Shown here in pieces: positions 22,040-34,100 of a stretch of 64,000 nucleotides of DNA (position 1 is its first letter; every line of letters starts with the position of its first letter). The notes beneath the pieces are model-generated. The model made no database searches, was not told where the DNA came from, and saw only the letters and a program-made list of their open reading frames with translations. Source of the DNA: Marasmius tenuissimus. Taxonomy: Eukaryota; Basidiomycota; Agaricomycetes; Agaricales; Marasmiaceae. A program made the position numbers and the translations under genes. The stretch lies in the NCBI GenBank assembly GCA_029532415.1, contig JAQOTA010000052.1, forward strand, positions 2,604,001 through 2,668,000. The letters are read 5' to 3'.

Positions 22040-23731
22040 CTACTCGTAATCGGAGACCTGCTGTTCATAATATTCATCAGAATCCTCATATTCCTCATTG
22101 TCCGAATCTCCATTCACGAGTCCGATGTAGTGCCCATCCCAGTCCACATACACGTCCTTCACCATCTCCTGGATCCTGTTAACATCCCACTTGGGAAGTT
22201 CCCAACACTCCCTCAGCACCACGCTTTTCAGCTTAGCACCATGAGCGACGCGCATCTTCAAAACGTTCGCGAACAAATCACCGATGATAAGACAACGGAA
22301 ATCAACGCCTCGCATCTCAATTATTTCCACTGAAAGGAAAGGAACGAGATGTGTCATATCTTCATCTAACCCTTGGCTTAGCGCCTCGGTCAAGTTTATT
22401 CCGATTTCGGGGTGTGAGATACGGATGGAGGAAAGATGTTTGAGTGATCCGAAACATTCGACGAGGGTGGAGGGTTGGAGGTCGATAGAGTCGAGCGTGA
22501 GCGACTCGAGATCGGCTAATGGCAAGACGAGCGCGGCAGCACGAATGAACGTATCCGAGGGGTGGTCATGCAAAGATAACTGCAAGCTGACGTCTGGTTC
22601 CATCTCACTGTCAGGCTCGCCTTTATTCCATGCTTTGATGGAGAGGGAAGTGGTATCACCCCCAGTGATTGTACCGCCGTGACCTGTTAATGCAAAAGAC
22701 CGAATAGAGAATTTCGAATATAGATGTGAAAGACGCGAGAAGAGGGATACGTAGTCGTCTTCAGTGCCCTTGGTGGGGCAGGCAAGGTTGATACTAGCCG
22801 ATTCCGGAAACTTTATACGAGATAGGACGTCCATACATTGCGAGACTGGAGAGACGAGGTGAAGAGACTGCAAGCGAGGGAGTTCCATGACCGCAGAGGG
22901 GTAAAGGGTAGTTCTCGGGTCGAGAGACGTGATGCTATTGAACAAGGTGAGCACCTGAAGGTCTGGCATCGAACCAAGGACGTCAAGCAATTGAGCAGTG
23001 GTAGGGCATAGTGTGCATGGGTTTCGAGGAGGGTGATCATGGGGACGTAGTAAGAGAGAGGTGAGGTTCTTCATTAAAGGGTATGTGCGCCCAGAGTGAC
23101 ATCCTTCGACAGCGAGTTCTCGAAGGGATGGCGCATGGTCCCCGAGAAGATGTTCTGGAAGCGGAGCCTCATCAAATCCATCATACCATCGTATAGAGAG
23201 GGTACGAAGAATTGGGGCTGGTTTGTCAAGCGATTGTAATAGTTCGTCAACGCCGACGTGAGGGTATAACCACAACGACAACTTGGCAATACGAGGAGCA
23301 TTCGACAACGCCTCCAGCATTGCTTCTTGATACTCACCGTCCACATAATTTCGAGAAAAACCACTATTGGCTCTGTTTGAGACGTCCAAAGGGGCATCCT
23401 TTGACCTTCTCAGCATTTCCTTTGCCCACAAAGGCCATGTCAAATCCGGTTTTGTCCACAATGTAGGGGTATTCAAGGCCAATTCGCGCCAGTCATGGCA
23501 GACCTGACTGAAGGAGAGATATATCGGGTATCGACATAAAATGTCATGTCGGTTATTAATGCATTGAGCGAAAATGAGGATCAGGAGCTCCTCGGGAAGT
23601 CGAGATATTGGTGGAAAAAGAGAGGCGTTACTCTCGGGGGGTGTAGTAGAATAGTCTTCAAGGTTTTGCTCGGTCGCGATCTCATCCAATTTTCCAGTCA
23701 GGTCGAAATATGTTGACAGTCTTGAAAGCAT
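22040..23731 (-). CDS. F-box protein
   Basis: Single-exon gene of 563 residues. An F-box at about residues 42-100 (ISRLPEELLILIFAQCINN, then LSFSQVCHDWRELALNTPTLWTKPDLTWP) would bind Skp1. An irregular Leu-rich substrate-side region follows and a strongly acidic C-terminus (DSDNEEYEDSDEYYEQQ). Its layout is close to that of the F-box gene at 3295 (both have LW...AKEMLRRS/AQEVLRYS after the F-box), so the two belong to one expanded family though they are not recent duplicates. Start chosen at the first ATG. It is head to head, about 265 bases away, with the disordered-protein gene. Target unknown. Confidence 0.88.
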   Translation of the reverse strand: MLSRLSTYFDLTGKLDEIATEQNLEDYSTTPPESNASLFPPISRLPEELLILIFAQCINNRHDILCRYPIYLSFSQVCHDWRELALNTPTLWTKPDLTWPLWAKEMLRRSKDAPLDVSNRANSGFSRNYVDGEYQEAMLEALSNAPRIAKLSLWLYPHVGVDELLQSLDKPAPILRTLSIRWYDGFDEAPLPEHLLGDHAPSLRELAVEGCHSGRTYPLMKNLTSLLLRPHDHPPRNPCTLCPTTAQLLDVLGSMPDLQVLTLFNSITSLDPRTTLYPSAVMELPRLQSLHLVSPVSQCMDVLSRIKFPESASINLACPTKGTEDDYVSLFSRLSHLYSKFSIRSFALTGHGGTITGGDTTSLSIKAWNKGEPDSEMEPDVSLQLSLHDHPSDTFIRAAALVLPLADLESLTLDSIDLQPSTLVECFGSLKHLSSIRISHPEIGINLTEALSQGLDEDMTHLVPFLSVEIIEMRGVDFRCLIIGDLFANVLKMRVAHGAKLKSVVLRECWELPKWDVNRIQEMVKDVYVDWDGHYIGLVNGDSDNEEYEDSDEYYEQQVSDYE

Positions 23732-23996
23732 GGTAATTGGGCTGTTGATTGCTGGATGAGATGGTCGAATTGATGAAGACGAAGCAATGAAAGGGTTTTA
23801 GCTGTACTCACCACCGACTAGAAAAAAAATTTGAAAAATCACTGTCTGTGCCGCAACACGTACGCTGAGCAGTTCAAGTAGTCACCAAGATAAAAACTCG
23901 GAAGAGAGCTGGTGAAGCGCGAGCGAGGAGCGAGGTCCACGCGATCTGCACGCGATAACGGCCCGCATACAAGCAACTCCTTCATGACCTACCACA

Positions 23997-25155
23997 ATGT
24001 CGACCACTGTCGATGAGCTCAACGAGCAGTTATTCCGGTCGCTGGAAGCCAGCCCCCCAGACCTTGACCTTGAAACACTCTCAACTCGTTCGTTTCTCTA
24101 CACTTTTTGCGGTATAGAAGATTACACCCCTACTTTTCCATCCGAATCGCTCAGTCTCGTGTCGGATTGGTCACTGGCATTCCTTAACACCGAAAACTCC
24201 TTTGCGAGGTCAACCGGGCCCGACGTTGCTCCCACCAAGAGGAAATTCGAACTTGAAGAAGCAGATTTTGATGCAGAACTCAGGCGTACGCGAACCAGGA
24301 CATCGAGCGGCACTGGTATTCTCCCCAGCTTCAACTGCCTTTCCAATCTGGACTTTCGTGCTCATCGAGCTTTCCGAGAATACAGAAGCAGTCGGGGATA
24401 CGATGGAGCCCTCGGCAACAAGACGCTTAGAAGTCGCAGCGTAACGGTGTCTTCGATAGCTGACGGTGGGCTCTTTCTTGTGCACTAATTCGATTGACTA
24501 ACTTTATTCCAATCCCGTAGTGGCTCGTAGGGTCACAGATCGCAGAAGAACCTTCACAACACAGGACGCATCTGTTTTCTCTGGCCCTAATTACTCTCCT
24601 GCCGTTTTCGACACCGAGAACTCTCCAGCCGCGCATGCGAACAAAGATACCCCGGAAGTTATCCCCAAGTCTCCCTCCAAGCTCTCAGGTCTCTCGAACC
24701 GTGATATCAACGTCTCAAAATCATCTGTACCATCGCCCTCCAATCTCTTCAGTTTTACCCCAGCAAGCGATCGCGAAGCCTCTCTCGACAGCCCGCTCCT
24801 CCAGCTGCTCGCAGAGTTCAACTCATCGTCCAATGCCATCCCCGATCACTCTCCTCCTTCTCCTCTCGATACCAGATCACTCTCAAGCTCGTCTTTCTCA
24901 GATACTCTCTCATCAAAGCATTCAATCGAAGTCCCTGAATTGCAGGAACACGCTGTTAAGTCCCCTTCCAAGTCCCCCGGACCATTCTCGAGTCCCCTTT
25001 CAAGTCTCACTTCTTCTCCATGCTCTTCCGCCTCGACGATCAAGATCCGTGTCAGTTCAAGCGACTCGGACGACGAAGAAAACCTTTTGGATCATGCTCC
25101 CAGTTCTCCGCTCGCGCCGTATACTACGCGTCGTAACTCGAGTTGCTTGGGCTAG
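23997..25155 (+). CDS. Disordered Ser/Pro-rich protein, function unknown
   Basis: Two exons (23997-24465 and 24521-25155; 55-nt phase-1 intron with clean GT and TAG ends) give 367 residues. The first 90 residues are acidic and could fold weakly (STTVDELNEQLFRSLEASPPDL, TRSFLYTFCGIEDYTP). The rest is dominated by Ser, Pro, Thr and Asp with repeated KSPSK, SPLSSL and SSDSDDEEN patterns, many of them SP or TP sites, and a basic KRKFELEEADFDAELRRTRTR patch near residue 80. Such composition suggests a phosphorylated regulatory or scaffold protein, but no domain was recognised. Shares an upstream region with the divergent F-box gene. Confidence 0.6.
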
Positions 25156-25307
25156 AGTAGAGTTTAGAGGACGGAAGGTGTGGATTCGTAGTGGGTTCGT
25201 AACTGGTTTGGACTATTGTACAATGGTGTTCTGTATTCCAAGTAACAAGCGAAGATTGTAACGAGTTTGTATACTACAAATCATTTCGATGGCTAAAGCG
25301 GCTGGAG

Positions 25308-26775
25308 TTATTCTTTGCAAACCGTTAACCAAGGAGCAACGATTCCATGGAAGAACACCAATCCACGTTGGGCGTCGTGGACGACAGATGTTGAACCAGA
25401 CGCTATCTCACCATTATCTTCGAAGGTCTAGTGCAGTGGATCAGAGCGTCAGGACGGCGAGTGAGCAATGAGGAGGTTTTGTCACCTTTTCGACCTTGAA
25501 TTTCTCTCCGTAAAACGAGCTCGGACCAGTATTGATACCGAACTTCCAGGCGCCGGTTGGTGACCGTAGGGAAGGATTTCTCATGTGGATGGACATAGCA
25601 TGTCCGTTGGGGAAACCTATGGAGCAGAGAAGGTCAATGGAGGTCTGCACACTTCTCCGTTGGCGACCTACCAGCTGCCCACACAATCCCGTCGCTGTCC
25701 ACTGCTAGATTATCCAGAGGTGCTTCTGTTGACCAGTACTGGATCAGCGAGTCTACCAAAAGACGCGAGAGCATTGGAACTAGCCTCACCACAGGGAATG
25801 ACATCCGTCAGGATAATTGAATTGTCCTCCTGGCGTTCGAATACGCGGAGAGCTTTCCCGAGCGTGCTCGCGACGTAGATCGTGCCGTTCGGAGCATGCG
25901 CGATGCCATTATTGCTGAACATGTTCTTGGACACAATTTTGCATCCTTCATCTACGTGACAGTACCCAACGGACGCGCCGGGAAACAAGAACGACCGGTA
26001 TTCTCGCAACTGGGAGGACAGGAAGAGTTGGATGAGAGAAACTTAGCCCTTCTCGAGGGTGTGAGGGGTGACCACTTACCCAGCTGACCTTGTCGTAATG
26101 GTCGTTGGTGAAGTAGAAACTCTTCCCGTCGGGGAAGCCAGTCACGTCGTTTGGGGTGACGATGGCGGGGTGTTCAATGGTCTTCAGGTGTGTCAATTTA
26201 CCGCTAGAAAGAGTCGTTTTGAAGATCTCAATGACGGAGTCGGCGCCTACGTCTTTTGCGTTTCCGTTGAGAGGAACACGGTGGTTGACCATGTACACGA
26301 AAAGCTCCTTTGGGTTGGATGCGGACGGGACTACGTCCATTCCATGTACTGATAGGCCTCGTGTTGAGTCGAATTTTTCGAGCATCAACCGAGTGATTTT
26401 TCGGGTGGGCGGGTCGTAGATGGCAACATAGTCCTCATTCGAGCGATATGTCGAGTTGAGGAGTGAGTTAGCAGGAACCCAATGGCGCCGACCTTCCGGG
26501 ACTGAACATGCGAGAAACAGTTTGCCTGATGGCTGGTGAAGAACGATTTCTGTACAGCTGTTAGATGATACTGGAGGAATGACAGAAGTTTGCAACGCAC
26601 TCTCGCAAGCTTTTAGCTCGGGCACGGTGCTACAACTGCTGAAGTTATTCAGAGGTTGGGGTGCCCGAAATAGGTTCACCATGCCCAGTAATTTGAAAGG
26701 CGGGGCATATTGGTAGTACACTCCGACAGAGATCGCCAGGATCAGAGCTGCTTTGCTGTATGAGCCTGATATCAT
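25308..26775 (-). CDS. Membrane-anchored paraoxonase-like lactonase/esterase, copy 2
   Basis: Paralogue of 7638-9085 with the same intron sites, about 400 residues. Signal anchor near the N-terminus (SKAALILAISVGVYYQYAPPF), then FSSCSTVPELKACES. A 39-nt phase-2 intron (GTTGCA...AACAG) joins this to CTEIVLHQPSGKLFLAC. Other propeller landmarks are YVAIYDPPTRKITRL, LSVHGMDVVPSASNPKEL, TPNDVTGFPDGKSFYFTNDHYD, GYCHVDEGCKIVSKNMFSNNG and PLDNLAVDSDG. The NDHY form is nearer the usual PON motif than the NDHG of copy 1. The catalytic calcium-ligand positions are retained, so both copies look active. It is divergent from the RidA gene (260 bases) and carries the same CCG-N6-CGG dyad upstream. Confidence 0.8.
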
Positions 26776-26886
26776 CCTGATAGTAGAATTCGAACTGAGA
26801 TCGTGGTTGCGAGAAGAGTTGGGATTGCCGATTCACGAATATATTGTAACATGGAGGTTCATGGGAACATTGTAAGTATCCGGATT

Positions 26887-26898
26887 CCGGATATTCGG
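26887..26898. promoter_or_regulatory. CCG-N6-CGG dyad upstream of paraoxonase-like copy 2
   Basis: CCGGATATTCGG, 112 bases upstream of the copy 2 start and 137 bases upstream of the divergent RidA start. It is preceded by an extra CCGGATT. It matches 9195-9206. Confidence 0.4.
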
Positions 26899-27035
26899 AC
26901 CATATTTTCCGGGCCCTCGGCTTTTCCCGACCCTCAGTATTTCCCATGTTCCCTATCGCACGAAATCTGTCTACCACTCTCTTTCGAAGAAATTCCAATC
27001 TTTTATACTCGAATCGTCACGTTCATCTCAGGAAA

Positions 27036-27647
27036 ATGTCTGCAGCCAAAACTCACTCATCACTTTCCGTCGTTTCAACCCCCAGTGCGATTGGCTTTTT
27101 ACCCCGAATTTCACTCGGCAGCTAACGGGTGAAGCGTAGATGCTCCTGGTGCCATCGGTCCTTATGTCCAAGCTATCAAAGTCGGAGACCTTTTGTTCTG
27201 CTCTGGATGCATTCCGGTTGATCCTGCAAATGGTTCTATTCCGGATGGCATTGAAGCCCAGACGAAGCAGGCAATGAAGAACTTGAGGGCAGTCGTTGAG
27301 GCCGGTGATTCCGAGTTGGGAAAAGTTGTTAAAACTACGGTGAGTCGCACTGAGGTTCATTTGACGCGTACTATTGACCTTTTTCTCTTTCTTCAGGTCT
27401 TCCTCAAAGACATGAATGATTTCGTGACAGTCAACGGAATTTACGAGGAAGCATTCGGCAACCACAAGCCCGCACGTTCTGCCGTTGAAGTCGCAAGACT
27501 GCCTAAAGATGTCCTAGTTGAGGTCGAATGCATTGCGAGGTGCGTTCAAGATTCTCATTTTGGCGCTGGGAGAGATCGGAATGCTGTTGGTGTCGTAAAG
27601 CTCTTTATGATCTTTTGGCTCACAGAGACTTTTACAGCTTGAAATAA
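27036..27647 (+). CDS. RidA/YjgF-family 2-iminobutanoate deaminase
   Basis: RidA proteins hydrolyse reactive enamine/imine intermediates released by PLP enzymes such as threonine dehydratase; fungal members include Mmf1/Hmf1. Exon 1 (ATG at 27036) joins across a phase-1 intron ending GCGTAG to rebuild TPNAPGAIGPYVQA, the family start motif. Then come VGDLLFCSGCIPVDP, QAMKNLRAVVEAGDSELGKVVKTTVFLKDMNDFVTVNGIYEEAF and KPARSAVEVARLPKDVLVEVECIAR. The Arg and Glu of the active pocket are in place. The 3' end is uncertain: splicing at GTGCGTTC gives the ending ARDFYSLK (used here), and reading through gives a longer tail. No mitochondrial presequence is obvious. Confidence 0.88.
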
Positions 27648-28199
27648 ACTCTTCCTCGAAGCTTTGATTTCAAACATAACAACCAATCTGTACAACACGG
27701 AAATAGAAAGTTCTTTCTTGACCCAAAACAAATGCATTGAAAACGATGACTGACAGCCGCTATGGTTCTAGCACCGAAGGCCACCTACTCAGTAAGGCAA
27801 GTGCTGGCATTCTCCGTTCTAACTTCCCGTCTTTCTGGGGCTGCGATGACGAATCACGGATGCCTTTGAAAGGTTTCCTAATTCGTTTCAATGGATGACG
27901 GGGGCCAAAGCACTCATTTCTATGGGCCCTGCCACTTTTAAATGTTATTGGCCTGCCACACACCGTCCAGATGACACCAGTTATGATCGAGAACTTTTCC
28001 ACCTTGACCCACAATCCTCGTTCTTGCCTCATTCGGCCCTTCTCAATGAGCGCCTGTTCACTATCTACACCCTATGACCACTTGGAACTTGAAAGTGGAT
28101 TCAGGTGGCATATTTAGAGTTTGCCTCGTTGTAGCGCAGTTGCCATTCGCTACACGTATAAAGTGCTTTGACTGGACCTTTCATACCCGCAGTACAACA
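27648..28199. promoter_or_regulatory. Intergenic upstream of the helicase gene
   Basis: No gene supported. A good TATA box, TATAAAG at 28157-28163, lies about 40 bases upstream of the helicase ATG at 28200. Confidence 0.4.
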
Positions 28200-31100
28200 A
28201 TGACTCCTTCCAACTCCCCACACAAATCAAGCTCTCTAGCGAACATTCTCGACATCGCTCGATTCTCCTCGCTGGACAGCGTTGAGACGGCTGTATACGA
28301 GATTCAAGGTTTTATCCGCAAGGATAACATACACCTCATTATTGAAGACCTCCTCGAAGAGAGGAATACCAACTTATTGCCCTTTGTTTTGTCTTGTACG
28401 TATTCCTCTCTCTCCGCCGATTGACGATGTGCCCACGCTGATGGTTCCCCTGTCCTTTCTCTAGGTCTCGATGCGCAACAGCAGTCATGGATTCTCGATT
28501 TATTTCCCACGAACCCAAAGGAATACAGCAATTCGTTCTCTGAGCGCCTGCTCGCTAAATTATCACGTTTCTTCCTCGTTGCACCTACCTTCTTATCCAA
28601 CGAGCTCTCCTTACCTCCCTCTCAGGAGCAGGAAATTGAAGCAGTGCAGGCGATTCTCGATGAGCTCGCCTATCTTGAATTTCCCGACGACGCGCCGGTG
28701 GATACCAAACACAGTCAACGACAGATGAAGAAACAACGACGCGCTGCAGCGAAATCGAAAGCGATCAACCCTGCTGCGTTCAGGCTTCTGGACATGCCGA
28801 TTCCCACCAACACTCTAGAGGTTGAAGGGTTGAAGCTCTTGTTGATGACTCGACAGAGGTCGATGTTGCAGGCACGGGCCCCTTCTGATGTCATTGCAAG
28901 TGTTGATCGAGAACTCATCCAACACTTAGATCTATGTTGACCACGTCTGCTCGGACGAATTCGGCGAAGCTATGAAGGAGGCCTGTGTCCTTCTTCCCCA
29001 AGACGTAGTGGAGGTGCCCGCCCGGGATCCGGCCTCTGCGACTGCAGATGAGGCAGTACAACTATCAGTAGAATCGCAAGTTCAAGGCAGCGTGTATCCC
29101 AAGGTTCAACCCATGAGATCGTTCGTCATATTTATCTTTTATCCATTCGATTACCCTGCTCATAATAGAACTTCAACCAGTGCGTTGTACTTCGATTCAC
29201 CGGAGGGGTTCGGCGATTGGATCATCGTCATCCACGAAGGTGCCGAGAAGGAATTAAGGTTCCGACACAAGAAGGATCAGAAAACGTTTGATATCATCGT
29301 CAAGAAGATTAAGTACGTACTCCTATTGGGTGTTTTCTTCTGTCTCCGCCAGTGTGGTGACCATTCGAAACCTTTCTGCCTTGTCCAGGGAGCTTTCGCA
29401 TGGTCATTTCTCTCCCGATAACTGCAAGAGACTGAACAGGAACGGTTCCGATGCCGTTGTTTTTGAAGCGAAGATGACTGGTGATCTTCGATTGGTGGTA
29501 TGTGTTCCCTTTCAAGACGGCCATAGGAAGGGGCGCTAACCTCTGCGCAGTATCAAATAGATCTGGTACCCCATCATGATGAGGTGAGTGATTCTACTCT
29601 TCAAACTCTCGGAGCATCTACTAAAACTTTTTGCTCGTTAGCGGGTTCGCCAAGGTGGAGTCATCTTCATACACGATCTTTTACAGTGCCTAACCACTTC
29701 TGTTCTGCCCAGCTCTAAAGATCTTTGGAATCTTCACCCATGCCAAAATGGACGAAAGACTTTGGGATGGCTTGGCGAGCACTTTGGCTGGTAGAAGCAA
29801 AGAATATCGGCAACGGTCAGTCCCATTGATGTTTTTCTTAGATGTTGACTCAAAGCCTTCAAATAGATGTGCTGTTCGTCAGCGAACCCCGAATGCGGAC
29901 GACCATACGTTTTCTCCGACGTTCTTTCCCCCCCTTCCTGAAGCCTCTGAGTACACAGAGATGGGGAGTATGCTTGTCGATGGGGCGAATCTGGCACGTG
30001 AAATCTTCTCAACGTTCGCTGCATCCTATCCTTACCTTTCTCGTCCTAGCTTCATTCAAGGTTTTTGTAAGTACAATCCCTTAGTCTGTCGTACTCTGAC
30101 TTACACCGCAACAATCCAGAATGGCGAAATACGTGGTGCTCTCTGAGGTAAGTCAGCAACATCTCGCCGATCGCTCAAAACTCACCTCCAATCGTTCGAT
30201 TGTTCAAGCCTTTGATGAACAGTGCGTGTAGCAACCGCGGGGGGTCAGTTTCTCTCTAATTGAATTACCATCTAGCCATGCTCGCTGACCTGGACGCGAC
30301 GTTCCCCCATGCCGTCTCGTAGGTTCACCCATCTCGTTCCGCCTCATTCCTTTCTAATTGTTTTCTAGATCGCGAGAAAAGGCAATAATTGAACATCCGC
30401 ATTCCTGTTACGTCGTCGGGAGAAGCGGGACAGGGTATGTATCTACACTGGGGCGATTGAACCCTCGCACTAAATCCGGGTATAGAAAAACCACGACGCT
30501 TCTCTTCAAGATGCTGCTGGTTGAACGAACCTACCAGCTCGCTGAGCCCGGAACGCCACAGCCCCGGCAAGTATTCGTTACCCAGTCTCGGATTCTTGCG
30601 AAGAAAGTCAAGGAGTACTTCAAGACTCTGGCGCGGGCCTTGCATGTCTCCACGCAATCTTCGGACCAACTATCCGAATTGCAAGACATAGCAGCTGAAG
30701 AGGAGGAGGATGATAATATTGCCCTTGATGATATCAAGGATTGGTACAAGGACCTCCCGTCGAAGTTTAGCCAACTGGAGGATAGGCATTTTCCTCTCTT
30801 CGTCACGTATTCGACGGTAAGTTCTTGCTTGTATCTATCTCCCACCTTATCTGATTTAAGCTTCGCGTGCAGCTGTGTTCCATGCTCGAGGCTGATATGA
30901 CGGAGAAATCGCTGGAAACGAGCGCGCTCATGAAGGGTGGCGCAGACACGGTAGCTCGAATTGGCTCGATCTCTCATAGTAGCGCGGCGGTGGACTTTGA
31001 TTGCTTTGTGAAGAAGTACTGGCCGTCTCTTCCGGAACCGCTCACCAAACGGATAGGTATGACTCGACGAGGTTTTGAATCTTCAGAATCCTGACGCGAT

Positions 31101-34100
31101 CAACTAGACCCCTCACTTGCTTTCAGCGAACTGATAGGTATGTTCACCTGTCGTCTATTTTTAGTTGGTGGTTCATAACGTGTGAATGTTGTCAGGCGTC
31201 ATCAAAGGGTCGGAAGAGACTTTGATGTGTCAGCCTCACCTACTTCCACCTGAGGCCTACGCCAAGAAGAGCGAGGGAAGGCATGCCACATTCGCTGCTC
31301 ATGGCGGCCAAATATACGCCCTTTATGAAGCCTATGCCAAGAAGAAGAAACAGGCTGGAGCACGTGATGTCGCGGACCGGTGTGTTGAAAGCGTTGAATC
31401 GAGCTCGTGTTTGTGAGCTAAACACCCTCCGATCTTCCAACCAGAACACACATTCTTCTGGATTACCTGAACAGCCACGGCGTTCCCGGTCGAAAGATCG
31501 ATCAGCTGTAAGTGCTAATTAGTAGGGTGTTAGGGTTTATCGAGAATCAATCAATGACCACTCATTGGTTCTCGATACTCTGCAGGTATGTCGACGAAGT
31601 TCAGGACAACCTCCTGATTGATACTCTCGGTCAGCTTTTCTAATATCTCGCAATGGTAACATAACACTGACTCCCGTGTTGATAGCTCTGAGAGCACTTT
31701 GTATCAACCCCAACGGGTTGTTCTGGGCCGGTGATACAGCGCAGGCTATATCCGCCGGGAGCTCATTCAGTTTCAATGAGCTGAGAGCCTTCCAATGGAG
31801 ACTCGAGGTAGGCTTTCTGAGATTCCACTCTGTCTTTTACCATGGCAGGCCTGACCTATCACGTCTAACAGGAAAAGCGACTCGCCAGCTTTTCTCCTGG
31901 AGGTTTACTCCCGTCCGTCAACAAGGCGGAGATCTTTCAACTAGCTGTAAACTACCGCTCTCATGCTGGGATTGTCGATTGTGCACATTCCGTAATAGAC
32001 CTCATCAACCGGTTCTGGCCTGGCTCCATTGATGGCCTTGCTCGTGAACAGGGCATGACCCATGGGCCTCAGCCGATCTTTTTCGATGGAAAAGGTAGCA
32101 ACGCATCTGTTTTGAGCAAGTATCTCTTTGGAGACTCGGGAAACCGCATCGAGTTTGGAGCACAGCAATGTGAGTGCACTTCAATTTCTTGGGGAACGGT
32201 TTCCAATCGCGCGATTGTAGGCATCCTGGTGAGAGATGCCGATGCCAAGGAACGACTGAAAGAGGAGATGGGTGATGATGTCGGGCTGATATTGTACGTA
32301 TGTATGCAAGTCATACTAACTGCTCCGCTGATCCAATCTCGCAGGACCATCTATGACAGCAAGGGACTCGAGTTCAACGACGTGAGTGATTGACCAGCGA
32401 AGTCATATGTCTCATCTCACGCTATAATAGATCTTACTGTATAATTTCTTCGAAGACTCGAACGCTGACTTTGCGCGTTGGAGGGTTGTCTTGAATGCGA
32501 TTGGGCAATCATCTGTCCCCTTACCCAAGTTTGATAACAACAAGCATGCCAGTATCTGGCTCGACGTAAGCTTATATTTCCCCCTCTCTTCTAAATTCAG
32601 GCTTACAAGAAATAGCTGAAATTCCTTTATGTTGCATTGACGCGTGCGCGGGAAAACGTTTGGATTGCCGACGTCTCGAACAAAGGCGAACCAATGAGGG
32701 TGAGAACATGTCTGATCCCTACTGAATACTAAGTTGATCATGGGTTTTGCGTCATAGGAGTACTGGACGAGCCGTGGTCTCATTAGAAGCATGACGCCAG
32801 GCGTGGACGCGCCGCAACTTGCTTCTTCATCCACGCCGGAGGAATGGGTGGTTCGAGGCAAACAGTTTTTCCACCTCAAGAAGTACCGGGAGGCGAGGCA
32901 GTGTTTCGAAAGGGCCAAGAAACCAAACTATGTTTTAATGGCAGAAGCCTACATGACATATGACCTGGCGACAGGCGCCAAACCCGGTCCTCGTCGTAAG
33001 GCGGCGTTCCACTCGGCGGCGGCGGCTTTTCGTCGATGCTCGGAAACATTCAAAACTCGTCATTTGGAATATCTCCGGTTGAGCGCACGCTGTTTTCGCG
33101 AGGCTCAAGAGTTCCAGGAAGCTGCCGAGTTGCTTCTGGAGATTCGCTATTATGGCGAGGCTGTGGAATGTTATTTGGAAGTCAGCATGTTCGATGAAGC
33201 TGTCAAAATTGTGCTGGGATATAGAGATCAACTGGAATCAAGTTTGGCGGACAAAACTATTAAGAAGGCCAAGTTCTACTACCTCAGCTCGGCGGATTCA
33301 CTTCCTTCCTCTGATCCCCAGCGCAAAATACATCTGAAGTAAGTTGAAGATTTCGATACAGGTTCACGTCTTAGACACTAATGGGACGTGGACTCCAGGC
33401 AAGGGTGCCAATTATTCGATGACTCAGAAGACCCCGTGGAGTATCTTGAGGATCGCCTTCTCTCTGGTGCACTGGGCGACGTTCTGGTCGCTGCTCAACG
33501 ACTTGACGAGGCAGCTGAACTCCATTGGTCGGAAGGAAGGATGATTGAAGCGATTTCCCTCCTCTTTGAAAATCAAACCGAAGCTTCTTCACGACGAGCA
33601 GCCGAGTATGTGCTCGAGGGTTTTTGGCAAATGCTTCCGTTTGGAACGCCGACCTCTGAATCCAACGGAGATCTTGCACGCCTTCTCGACCTCGCATCCT
33701 CCGTGAATACCAAGCTCATGGACTTCGATGGAAGACAGGAGGTCAGATGACACTCATAATCACCCCGTGAATTCTACCAGTACTAACGAGGTCGAATCAG
33801 CTGTTGATGTTTCGGAACATCTCATCGCCGGACACAGATGCGGCAGCATTGCGTGCAGCGGGAAAAACCTTCTTGGACTCCAAGAATTTTCCGGCAGCTT
33901 TGTTGTGCCTTTACCGTTACTTCGAGAACTTGTCGGTCTTCGAAGACCCAGATCTCTCTCTGGAAGTCCTTGCCAGGGAACTAGACCTGTTTCATCTGTT
34001 TGCCGAGCATTTGACAGCCACAGTGACAATGGATGCGTCTGGAGTTACCGACGTGTCGACTCGGCTATTGGGGTATCGCAGATCGAGTGATGGTCAGGTT

